Shown here: positions 36,070 to 46,699 of the stretch, piece after piece
Numbering within the stretch: position 1 is the first letter of the stretch
How the letters are laid out: each line of letters begins with the position of its first letter
Assembly: GCF_000002595.2 (NCBI RefSeq)
Contig: NC_057005.1
Coordinates: forward strand, 7,861,193-7,925,192
Length of the DNA stretch: 64,000 nt
Source of the DNA: Chlamydomonas reinhardtii
Taxonomy: Eukaryota; Chlorophyta; Chlorophyceae; Chlamydomonadales; Chlamydomonadaceae
Reading direction: 5' to 3'
The notes under the pieces: model-generated
The model's input: the letters and a program-made list of their open reading frames with translations, nothing else
Told to the model about the DNA's origin: nothing
The model's database searches: none
Position numbers and translations under genes: made by a program

Positions 36070-39000
36070 ATGGCACTCCTTTCATCACGTTCTTCTGCCA
36101 ACTGCACTGGTCGTTCTGTCCGCCGCGCCACGGTCGCCCCTGCTCCCGTCGTCAAGCCTCACTCGTCCGTCGCCATGCGGGTAAGCTCCTAGTGCGTGTG
36201 TTCTACTCTGTTGTCGAGAGCGGTGTTGCGCAAGCCTTGCAAGCCGAGAGCGCGGGACCGCTTTCGGTACTAAACGCAAAGCCTTTAGGCGTCCTCCGTC
36301 CATTTTGACCCTCGTGCTGCCTGCCCAGACACAATTGATATCTTTTGGCATGTATCGGAGTGGCGTTCTTAATGCCGTGAGGCAGTGGCGACATGCAATT
36401 CCTTCCGACTGTTGCGTCGCCGTCACACCCTAGCCCTTTAGCTGTTTTGCTGTGTTTATCTGGAGCCCAATAAGGTTTCGCGTCTCCTCCTGTAGCACGG
36501 CGTGACGTCACAGACACTTTTGCCTCGTCAGTAACGCCTGGTTCTACTTCGATTCTCCTGACGCTACCTGACCTCCCCGCGCATGCTCAGCCCCTGGCGC
36601 CTTTGCCCTCCCTCCACAGTTCACCAACAACACCAAACAGGACGCCGCCGTGCCGGCGCCCTGCGACATGCAGTTCGTCCTGGACTCCAAGTTCACCAGG
36701 GAGAGCGGCCTACAGCCCCGCGTTGTCTTCCGCAACCTGACCACCCCCCAGCTGTACGAGATGGTAAGTTAAGATATCACGCCGTCGCAACCTGCAAGGC
36801 CAGCATGTCAGCAGAGCTGCTATATTGCCGGCCTTTAGATTGCGCTGCCAGCCTACTTTGCCTCGTTGTATGACAGCCTTGCGTTCCATCCAACCCAACG
36901 CCCACAGGCTCTGGCCCACGAGCCTGGCACCCATATCACCTCGTCTGGTGCCCTGGCCACTCTGTCCGGTAAGCGCCACATAGATAGAGACTCTTGCATT
37001 CACCGCGCCGGCGCCTGTCTTGCTGTGTGTATCCTGCTGCAGGCAAGGTGTGACCATGCCGTGGCCTGCTACTTGAGCCTGGTACCGCCCTGCCGCGCCT
37101 CCCCACACAGGCGAGAAGACCGGCCGCAGCCCTAAGGACAAGTGAGTGCGCCTTGCAAGCCTTCCACGCACTGATGTGGGCCCAAGGCTCAGCGCCCCCT
37201 GTCTGCGCCCCCCGCCCCCCGCGCTTAGTGCCTTGTTACCTGCTCACCGCACGTCCACCCTTGCCCCTGCCCTCTGCCGCTGCGCAGGCGTGTGGTGCGC
37301 GACCCCGAGACCGAGAAGGACCTGTGGTGGGGCCCCTACTCGCCCAACTACGTGATGGACGACCGCACCTTTCTGACCAACAGGGAGCGCGCCATCGACT
37401 ACCTGAACACCCTGGACCGCGTGTACGTGGTGGACGCATTCGTCAACTGGGACCCAGAGGTGAGTTTGTGCACCCACCCCCTGTTTGCTTCTGCCGAGAG
37501 TTTGCATGTCGTTGGTCTGCGTGCTTGCGCCTGAGCAGCACAGGAAATGTCGAAAGGTGTGCCTCGTCAGCTATAGCGGCATGGCTCCTCGGGTACCTGT
37601 TGCTGTAGGCAAACCCCTCCGTCCCCCCCCCGCCCTCCCGACCGCCCCCCCCCCCAGTCCCGCCTCAAGGTGCGTGTGGTGACCAGCCGCGCCTACCACG
37701 CCCTGTTCATGAGCAACATGCTCATCAAGCCCACGGAGGAGGAGCTGAAGACCTTCGGCGAGCCCGGTGAGTGAGCAGCAGGGGAGGGTCTGGCGGCAGT
37801 GGGGATAGCGCATATGCAGTGAGGGCATGGCCGCGCTTGTAGTTTGGTGGCGTGCCGCACGGCGGCGCCTTGCACCCTTGTTGTTTGCTGAGCAACCCTC
37901 TTGCCCTCCTTCCCCAGACTTTGTGATCTACAACGCCGGCGCCTTCCCCGCCAACAAGTACACCCAGTTCATGACGTCCCAGACCTCCATCGATCTCAGC
38001 CTGAAGCACAAGGAGATGGTCATCCTGGGCACCATGTACGCCGGCGAGATGAAGAAGGGCGTCTTCACGTGAGTACACTGCAAGAACACACACACACACA
38101 CACACACATCAGCGCATAAAAGCTAGGATAGATACCGCTAGACACCGCACCGCATCCGACGAGCACTCAGCGACAAGCAAGGGCTTTCTTGTTTCGACGT
38201 GACTGACGCGCCCTCACCGCCGCCCTCCCTTTGTGCCCCCTTTCTCCCCCACAGGCTGATGCACTACCTGATGCCTATGCAGGGCAAGCTGTCGCTGCAC
38301 AGCGGCTGCAACGTGGGCGCTGACGACGACGTGACCATGTTCTTTGGACTGAGCGGCACCGGCAAGACCACACTGTCGGCGGGTGAGGCCGCGGCGCGGT
38401 GGGGGAGGGGGGTCCCGCGGCAATGGGAAGAGGGCATTTTGTTCGGACGCGCAAGGCAGGCGTAGCGACATATTGCGTGCGTGTGTGCACGGGGCAGCCC
38501 GCCTGGATTTCCAGGAGCCATGGACTCTGTCGCACGGCGTAAGCGGCTGACAGGACCAGCTGCTGTACACGGCTTTTATTGTACGGCAACATGCGCTGAC
38601 CCACCTCCCTCCGCTTGCTCCCGCCGCATTGCATGCAGATCCCAAGCGCCCGCTAATTGGTGACGACGAGCACGTGTGGAGCGACAAGGGCGTGTTCAAC
38701 ATTGAGGGCGGCTGCTACGCCAAGTGCATTGGCCTCAAGGCCACCACCGAGCCTGAGATCTGGAACGCCATCAAGTTCGGCACGGTTCTGGAGAACGTGG
38801 ACTACAACCCCGTCACCCGCGAGGTGGACTACGAGAGCGAGCGCCTGACTGAGAACACTCGCGCCTCGTACCCCATTGAGTTTATGAACAACGCCCGCAT
38901 CCCCTGCGTGGGCCCGCACCCCAAGAACGTCGTCCTGCTGGCCTGCGACGCCTTCGGCGCGCTGCCGCCCGTGTCGCGCCTGACCCTGGAGCAGGCCATG

Positions 39001-40410
39001 TACCACTTCATCAGCGGATACACGTGAGTGGATTGCCCGGCGCGGTGCTGGGAGTGGCTGGCTGGGTGCCTTAGATGGCGGGAGTCGGGTTGCCTTGGGA
39101 GCGCTGGGGCACTCGCACGCCGAATCTATACTTGAAGCGCCTAGCGATAGATGCAGACAAAACATGCGGGCGGCGCGGTGGTTGACGTGACTGGCGGCCG
39201 AGGGGTGGGAGTCGGGTTGTGTGGTGTTTGGCGAGCATAAGGGAACGAGACACGCAGGACAGCGTACGCTCAGAAGCCCCAAGCAATGCAGCCCGGCTAT
39301 AACATGCGTCTGACCGCTCCTCCCCCGGCGCCCTGTATTGCTTTTGCTGCTGCAGTGCCAAGGTTGCCGGCACTGAGATGGGCGTGACTGAGCCAACCGC
39401 CACCTTCAGCGCCTGCTTCGGCAGCGCCTTCCTGATGCTGCACCCCTACAAGTACGCCACCATGCTGGCCGAGAAGATGAAGGCGCACGGCACCACCGCC
39501 TGGCTCATCAACACTGGCTGGACCGGCGGCAAGTGAGTGACGCGGCGGCACACATCACGACCAGGGTTGGCTGGCGGGGGGTGGTGCACGGGAGTGGAAG
39601 CGCAATGGGTTCGTGTGCGTTGACACAGTAGTAGGGTAGTCGGTCAGGCTCGCACCTGGCTGACCGCCTGCTCCGCTCCTCTGTGCGGTTGTTTGCTGCC
39701 TGCAGGTACGGCGTGGGCAAGCGCATCAGCCTGAAGCACACCCGCGCCATCATCGACGCCATCCACTCTGGCGAGCTGGACAAGGCCGAGTACGTGACCA
39801 CGCCCATCTTCGGGCTGCAGGTGCCCAAGGCCATCAGCGGCGTGCCGGCCGAGATCCTGAGCCCCGAGAACGTGTGGCCCAACAAGGATGAGTTCGCCAT
39901 GTGCTTGAACAGCCTTGGCCACATGTTCATCAGGAACTTTGAGCACTTCAAGTGAGTCAGTCACCAAGTGACCTAAACCTAGTCAAGTCCTCAAGTGTGC
40001 TGGGTGCGGGGTGGTGGACGGAGTGTCGGGCTTGGGCGGGGGTGGGGGGCTAAGTAATGCATAGTGGGCATGATGCTGGTCCCGCTGGGGCGGCGGCACG
40101 GGGAGCGGAAGGGGTAGGGGCACGACGGGAAGAGGCTTGGGTACACGATGAGGCTGGGGGCGATGCGCTCTTTGGGGTGGCGGCATGTGGGGGAGGCCAG
40201 CAAACACGACAACACACGCTCTCAGCGAACCTCACTGAATCTTGCGCGCGCCTCTCCCCGCTTCTCGATCCCCGCGCCCGCCCCACCCACAGCGACGGAG
40301 AGCAGTTCGTGGGCAAGGACACGGCCGCGCGCATTCTGACCGGCGGGCCCCAGCCCATCGCCAAGGAGGACGTTGAGAAGAAGGGCTTCGGCGCCTTCAA
40401 GACGCAGTAA
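36070..40410 (+). CDS. PCK1: Phosphoenolpyruvate carboxykinase (ATP)
   Basis: Twelve exons, 610 aa: 36070-36180, 36620-36763, 36908-36968, 37111-37141, 37288-37459, 37658-37766, 37918-38068, 38255-38382, 38639-39023, 39356-39532, 39706-39951, 40293-40410, all in phase. It converts oxaloacetate and ATP to PEP, ADP and CO2 in gluconeogenesis. Family signatures in order: [20 protein letters not shown] (substrate loop), [10 protein letters not shown], the P-loop [18 protein letters not shown] (about residues 289-306), [16 protein letters not shown] (metal-binding DDEH), [28 protein letters not shown], and [18 protein letters not shown]. The ATP type is clear from length and these motifs. The first exon (37 aa, Arg/Ser-rich, no acidic residue) looks like an organelle targeting peptide, unusual for an enzyme often cytosolic in plants. 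Confidence 0.97.
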
Positions 40411-41889
40411 GCAGCCGCCCGCCTCCGGACACCGGACACACGGCATCCAGGCAGCCGGCACGCGGCGCCACGTGGGCGCGCGTGTGGCGCTGCACGGCGA
40501 TGAGGTGGACCGGTTGTGGGGCCCTCGCAGCAGCGGGGTGCAGGGCTGGCCTGCTGGGGCCTTGAACACTGACACATACTGACACAAGGACCCCCAGTTG
40601 GGCGACCTGTGCCCTGGGCGACCGGCGACGTGCGTTGGCCGGCGCGGGTTTTGGTGTTCGTATTGGGATAAAGAAGCGCGCAGCTGGCCCCCCCCCAGGA
40701 GTGGACAATGACTTCTTTTTAAGTGCTGGGCTTGCCGCGATGTCGGCACGCCATGCCGCCCTTCTGGACAAAAATTGATTAATTGCGTGACGTTAGAAGT
40801 CAATGTGTGCATGGCCGTGCTCTGGTAGCAGCGGTTACGGTGCGTCAGGTGACGGGGGGCAGTGGGGCCGCGCACCTGGTAGAGCGTTTGGTTTGGGTAA
40901 AATAGTTGTGCAGTGATATTCTGTATCTCCAGTTGCTTGCGTGAGATTGCGTGTATGCAAAATAACCCAACCAAGTCTCTGCACACATGGGCCTGTAGCC
41001 GCCGGACGGCAATGGAACACTGGCGTCCCCGGAAGCAGTTTTGAGGGTGCGACAGGTCGGTGGAGTAGAGGTTGGCTACACGGACGAGTCAGGGAGGAGG
41101 ACTTGTGCAGCGGCCGCATGGCTCTGCTGCTAGCTGAGCGCTGGCGCCAACATGCCCGTCAGGTATGGACGGAGTTAACCGGGGCCATGCGTCTAATTCT
41201 TTATTGGCGTGCGGTATTGAAGTACGCAGCGTGAGCGACTGAGCCAGATGAGTAGCCTGTGAACTCCGCGCGAGTTTCAAGCAGGGGGAGCCAGTAGGAA
41301 GCACTCGACCACTCAACGCAGCAAGGCTGCGGGCGCACGGGTGCTGTAAATGAAGAACGAAGCCATTGCAAGAGAACCAGCATTGACGTCCAGGTGGATT
41401 GCCTGGTGCATACGTGGCGTGTGCGTGCCGGCGTAGCTTTGCTGTTGAGTCAGACTGAGTCGCCGGGCACCCGGAGCTAGCAACCAGTCCATCACGAACA
41501 CTCCCCACTTGCGCAATAACAACACCAGATGGTCGAACCGATCGCCCGCACCCACAACCTTGTCGAGTGTATAGGGCACGTCCCATGCAGCCTTCAGCCT
41601 TGCCCGGGGGCCTGGCCTTAGTGGCCTCCCAAACTACAGGTGGCCTCCTGCCAGGCGCGCAGGACACACGGACGGCCTCTGTCCTTACACAGCCAGCAGC
41701 GGCTAACGAGGACTGCTGTTTTGCCGCGCATGGCACATGTGCCCAGCATCCAGCGCATTGAGCGCATATGCCTTGCGAAGAACACATGCCGCGTACCTCA
41801 CTTCATCCTGCACACTTAGCCGAACCCATGTAACTAGCTAGCGTCCTAATCGGTTAGGCCGCTTCGACAGCCATCAAACAAGAAACTGG

Positions 41890-42180
41890 ACAAGATTCCC
41901 CGGTCACGGGAAAAGGGGCTGAGCCCCTCAGTCTGAGGCCGAACAACCTCATCTCCCGGCTATCCTCATCTCCCGGACATAGCCAGGGTCGGTTTGTGCA
42001 GGCACCGCCCGCCATATGAGCCCAATCGCGCCCAGCTATCAAGCACTAGTGCAGCAGGCAGCAGGCCAACCAGAATTTTCAATTTGCTCCGCTTCGAATC
42101 AGACATAACGGACATAACCTGGGTCGGTTTGTACAGGCAAGTCCCGCCATGCATCCAGCCACGTCCCGCTGTCAAGCATC
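41890..42180. repeat. Dispersed repeat family B, copy with internal duplication
   Basis: The phrase tcatctcccggacatagcc followed by gggtcggtttgtgcaggcac matches 56440-56590 and, in part, 57100-57220. Within this copy a ~75-bp stretch is repeated: 41976-42050 and 42110-42180 both read gggtcggtttgt.caggca, then cccgccat, then tcaagca. Confidence 0.75.
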
Positions 42181-42184
42181 ACAT

Positions 42185-42250
42185 ACTGTGCTGTGCTATG
42201 CCTGTCAGCAAAGACCGCTGACCAGACACCGGCCGGCCTCAACCTGCGCT
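42185..42250. repeat. Repeat family C, copy 1
   Basis: Contains CAAAGACCGCTGACCAGACA then ccggccggcctcaacctgcg, matching 45505-45565 (CAAAGACCGCAAACCAGCCA then ccggccggtctcaacctgcg). The two copies flank the DRC9 gene. Confidence 0.7.
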
Positions 42251-42522
42251 GAGCAAGAACTTGAAAGCCTTATGAGTTTGCAACCCTGCATTTACGCCTA
42301 CACCTCGTTGGCGCGCGCCATCTAACAATCTATTCCCACCCACCCACGCAGCTGGCACGAGCAGCGCCACACGGCCTCTAACCGCCTGCCACGTCCTGCC
42401 GCCGCGGGCTCTGTGCTCAACGCGACCAACACATCAGCGCGCCGATGTGCCCTCCCCACCAAACGGGGCCGTACACCACCCACTCCACTCCACGCCTTCC
42501 ATCCTCTCACCCCTATGACCCC

Positions 42523-45269
42523 CTATTTCTTCTTGGCCGCCTTGGCCTTCTCGAGCTTCTTGGCCTTCTTCTTCGCCGCCTCGCGCGCCTTCTTGAACCC
42601 GCGCCAGTAGGACTGGATCACGCGCGCCGCGTGGTTCTGGCGGACGGCCAACAGCGCCGCCTGCACAGTAGGTGGCACAGACAGCAGCAGCGGCAGGAGC
42701 GGGGCTGATTCATAACAGCTTGAGATTGGCCAACGGGACATGAAGGGCAGGGCAGCAAAGCAGCCTGCCTTGTCACCCGGGCCTGTCCCGGGCGTCGTCG
42801 CATTCCCCTCGCCCTCTCCCACTCGCAGTGCGCCTGCACCACACCCCGGCCCACCTGGAAGCGCTGGTCCGCGAGCCGCCGCTCCCGCTCCTCGTACTCC
42901 AGCCGCTCCTGGTACATCTCACTCCAGCCGCTGTTGTACTCCTGTCATGCAGAGGGAGAGGGTTTCCAGGCGTGACTAGTTCGGGGATGACGGCGTTAAG
43001 GAATGGCGCAGCGTTGCGCTGGGTGCGGCAGTGGGACACACATGCCCCCCATGGGCTTTCCGGGGATTACATGCCGCTGAACGTGGACTGTTGCAAAGCC
43101 CATGTTGCAAAGACCTTGTTACGCACACGCGCTCAGTTTGGTCGGTGTGGCCTGTCCTGGGCCTTCCTGCACGCGTGCACACCCGCCCACGCACCTGCAG
43201 CTGCCTGAGCACCTCCTCGTACTCGGCCCGCGCCTTGCCCAGCTCCTCCTCCTTGGCGCCCACATCGGCATCATACTCGCCGATCTGCACCTCCACGTCC
43301 TGAGGGGCCGGCCGGGACCAGGTGAGGTAGGGCGAGCGGCGCCAGCGGCAGCATCGGAGGCAGGAGTGCATATCGTAGTGCCTAATGCCACAGCAGCATA
43401 CGGACGGGAACACACCCTGCGTGCACCACCCAGCTGCTAAAGGCGCCAAATCCCTGCCCTTCAATAATCATGAATGTATCCCCCTCCCGCTGCCGCCAGC
43501 CCACCTGTTCCGCCCGCTTGCGTGCTTTCCGCAGCAGCGCCTCGTTGTCCTTGTGCTCCTGCCGCAGCCGGGCCAGCTCGGCGCGTGCCGCCGCCAGCTC
43601 CTTGGTCACCTGGTCCAGATCAGACTGCAGGCGGGAGGGGCGGCGCCGGCCACATGGGGGTCAGAGCACGTACGTCGGTGTGTGCGCCCTTGAGGTAGGG
43701 ATCTCGAGCTGCGGTGCAACCTACACCATGCGCCAACAAGACCAATGCGCATTTTACTGTCCCTCGCAGCCATTTGTCTGTTTGGCCGACTACCCTGTCC
43801 GCGCTGGCCTGCCGCCCACCTGGAATGATGACTTATCCGCCTCCGACTGGGCGCGCGCCGAGCCCTCGATGGCGGCTCGCGACTGCTGCGTGGAGCTCTG
43901 CACCTCCGACACCTCGCCACGAGCCCGGTCCTCAGATACCTGCAGGACACGTACAAACAGATCAGCAAAATAACAGCTGCGTCGCTTGACACCTGGTCTA
44001 TGGGGTGCGCGGGCAAAGTGCCCCATCCAGGTGTCAAACCCGGTGGGTAGCCGACGGTAAGTGGCATTTCCCACGTCGCTAACTGTACAGCGGCACCGGT
44101 ACGGCCTAGAACACGGCCACTTGCCGCTGCGTGAGGCGGTACGGCTCTGGTGTTCCATCCCACTACGCACCTGAATGGTCCCCGCCGCCTTTTGCAGCTC
44201 TACCCGCTGCAGCTTGAGCTTCTGTTTGAGCTGCTCCTGCTCCGCCACCGCTCGCTCCTCACGGTCCCGGACCTGAACCGAATGGTAGGATGCATGTCAG
44301 CCTGGCAAATTGTCGAGGCATCGTGGCTGGCGTGCCCATCACCGCGGCCAGGAAGGTGCGACTCGCCCTGACCGCCCTGCACGCCGCTCACCTCCTCAAA
44401 GAACTCCCTGTTGCTGCTGTCCTCCTCCACCGTGGTGGTCAGCCGCTTCTGTGCGAACTGCCTCAGCTGCGATGCAGTGCAGGGGCCGGAAATTGTCAGG
44501 CGCGGGTCCCTGCCATGTCGCCGGGCGGTGACCCTGCACGGCCCAAGCACCTACCTGCTCAAAGTACTGCAGGGTCTGCAGAATGCCGTACGTGCGTTCG
44601 TATGGAAGCACCTGGAGCCTCTGTGCTGAGGGTGACTTCTGCAGGACACGGACATGCACACAGCATTGTTTGGGAGATGTTTCAGCGCATGCGCAGGGCT
44701 TCATCGGTGCTATTGACTTTGCTTGGATTGCCGGCTGTGAGGGCGCATGACGCTTAGACACGCACGCCACGCCCTGCCTTCACGCAATCCAAGCCCCAGG
44801 TCCACCGCTATCCCCTTCCCTTGTTTTACAGCTGCCACGTAACACCCCATGGAAGCCTTGCCTTCAGCAGGCGCACGAGCTCCAGTGTGGAAGCCTGCAC
44901 CTGGTCGTTGTTGAGGGTGGACTTTGCCGACTGAATCAGCTGTCGGTGCTTGATGAGGGCGTTCGCCAGATCCTGCAGCACCGGAAATGCCCAAATCCAA
45001 TGCTGTCACTTCGCAAACCACGCGCGGACGCATGTCATTTTTGCGCACCTCGCCGAGCATGTCCCGCAGCTGTTCCGCCGTATCAAGGACATCTTGTGTT
45101 ACATATGAAATCAGCCTACACACACGGGCGTGTAGTTAGAAACCTTCTGCGAGCACGCATGCCGCGGGAGCGGCACCCTCAAGCAGCGCATCAGGCAATC
45201 TTGGTACCTGATTCCCTCTAGAGCCTCGTCGAGGACGCTAAGGACGCGCCCTGCCTCCAGCGAGTTCAT
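42523..45269 (-). CDS. DRC9: Dynein regulatory complex subunit 9 (IQCG) homolog
   Basis: Eleven minus-strand exons, 356 aa: 45208-45269, 45049-45115, 44862-44972, 44555-44638, 44392-44466, 44171-44272, 43820-43939, 43505-43624, 43195-43299, 42855-42941, 42523-42660; all phases close. Most of the protein is charged coiled coil (e.g. AEQEQLKQKLKLQRVELQ, TKELAAARAELARLRQEH). The C-terminus holds an IQ calmodulin-binding motif, ARVIQSYWRGFKKAREAAK, then a poly-Lys/Ala tail. That layout is the one of IQCG/DRC9, a nexin-dynein regulatory complex subunit of motile cilia. Intron 3 has a GC donor (AAG|gcaagg). At 356 aa it is somewhat shorter than animal IQCG, so an extra N-terminal exon may be missing; the start at 45269 is a choice. 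Confidence 0.87.
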
Positions 45270-45504
45270 GGCTAGGTGCAATCGTTCAGCGTGAGGCACT
45301 CGAAGACTGGGGGCACCAAATGCAATTATCCAGTAGTGTGCAAGTTTAATGATAATATGTTCAATCGACCAATCCGCGGTTTCTGTTGACGGGCTTCCGA
45401 CAGTAAGGGGATGGGCAACGCGCCGGTTCCCACGGACCACGGTTCCCACACGTTCCCACACACCCTGCCGCCTGAGAAACCTCCCGATATCGAGACGCAC
45501 TGCC

Positions 45505-45565
45505 TATGCTATGCTCGCCAACAAAGACCGCAAACCAGCCACCGGCCGGTCTCAACCTGCGTGCC
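45505..45565. repeat. Repeat family C, copy 2
   Basis: Matches 42185-42250 in the same orientation; see that copy. Confidence 0.7.
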
Positions 45566-46149
45566 GGCGCCGCTTTTGGGGCCGCGCCGCGCTCTCCTCC
45601 ACGTGGCCTTGCCTGCCCTCTCTGAGTGCAGGGCCACAGGCTGCCTGGCTGCGGTCTACCATGCAGCATCTGCATCAGCGCGTGCTGCGCGTTTGTCACT
45701 GAGTTTGGAGGAGGCTGAGAAGCTGAGACAAGGACACGAGGCACGCCGCAGATTCAACCGGCCAACCGTGCTGGCGCAGCGTGAGGCGCAGTGGACAGCA
45801 AAAGGCAGCGCTTTGAGAGCTATGGGTGATACACAGGGGTGATGGCTGATGAATGAAGAGGTTATCAGTGTCTGTGCAAGTACGGGGCTATGGTCTGGGG
45901 CTGCTAGAGGCTGCTGGTGGCTTTGTTGCTGAAGGGAGACCCAACAGCTCTCGAGTCTCGACGTCCATCCTCGACTCAAGCTCCCAGCGTGCCGGTGCCG
46001 CACAGAGTCCAACCTGCTTGAACCATGTGTGTCGTCTCCGTTACGAGGTTTGTACTGGGATACCACTATATGTATGCGGCATTACAATAAGGGACAGTCC
46101 GACCAAGCAAGGGTAATAACCCAGCACCATCAAACTGCAATGTCTTGGG

Positions 46150-46267
46150 GGGTTCAGGTTCAGGTTCAGGTTCAGGTTCAGGTTCAGGTTCAGGTTCAGG
46201 TTCAGGTTCAGGTTCAGGTTCAGGTTCAGGTTCAGGTTCAGGTTCAGGTTCAGGTTCAGGTTCAGGG
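46150..46267. repeat. (GGTTCA)n perfect hexamer minisatellite
   Basis: About 19 essentially perfect tandem copies. The perfection suggests recent expansion or active homogenisation. It is not the algal telomere repeat (TTTAGGG or TTTTAGGG types). Confidence 0.97.
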
Positions 46268-46699
46268 CCATGCATCGTTTCCCCGCACACTCGCACACCC
46301 GGACCTCAAGCTCATACCGTAATACGCAAACACATGGCCGCGGTATCAACCCGGCCTAAAGTCTTCACAGAACCACAAAGTCAAACTTGTTGTCTCTCAT
46401 GCGTCCTCTGCCACCACCGTCTGCTCCTCTGCCCCCGGCGCCGGTGCCTGCTCCTCCTATCCGCCGCCGCCGCTGCCACCACCGCCTGCTGTCGTGCCGT
46501 GACAGTGACCTGCACCATTGCACACAGCCACGCCACCGCCACCACGGCCGGGTCCCGCGCCGCCGTCTGCTTGAGCAGCTCCACCTCAGCTGCCGTCGGG
46601 GCACCACCGCCGCCACCCGCCGCCGCCGGGGAACCGCCACCGCCACCCGCCGCCGGCTGGTGGCAGAGCCGCAGAGGTACTGCGGCCGGGGTGCGCCGT

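Larger units (their letters stand above)
40411..42522. other. Convergent intergenic region with dispersed repeats
   Basis: PEPCK 3' UTR on the left and DRC9 3' UTR on the right. Between 41,000 and 41,850 I see no gene. From 41,890 to 42,250 there are pieces of repeat families B and C. Confidence 0.55.
45270..46699. other. Intergenic region between DRC9 and the Fanzor relic
   Basis: Holds a family-C repeat (45505-45565), a plus-strand open frame (45411-45842) whose last part (ALSLEEAEKLRQGHEARRR-like) could be a stray exon, and a hexamer minisatellite (46150-46267). No gene is established. Confidence 0.5.

Noticed and set aside
44862-44972. Ending DRC9 exon 3 at AACGACCAG|gtgcag instead of the GC donor
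   Set aside because: It would remove a well-formed helical stretch (VQASTLELVRLLK) that continues smoothly into the next exon.
45411-45842. 143-codon plus-strand frame with a charged helical end
   Set aside because: Its first half overlaps a dispersed repeat, no partner exons were seen, and there is no recognisable domain.
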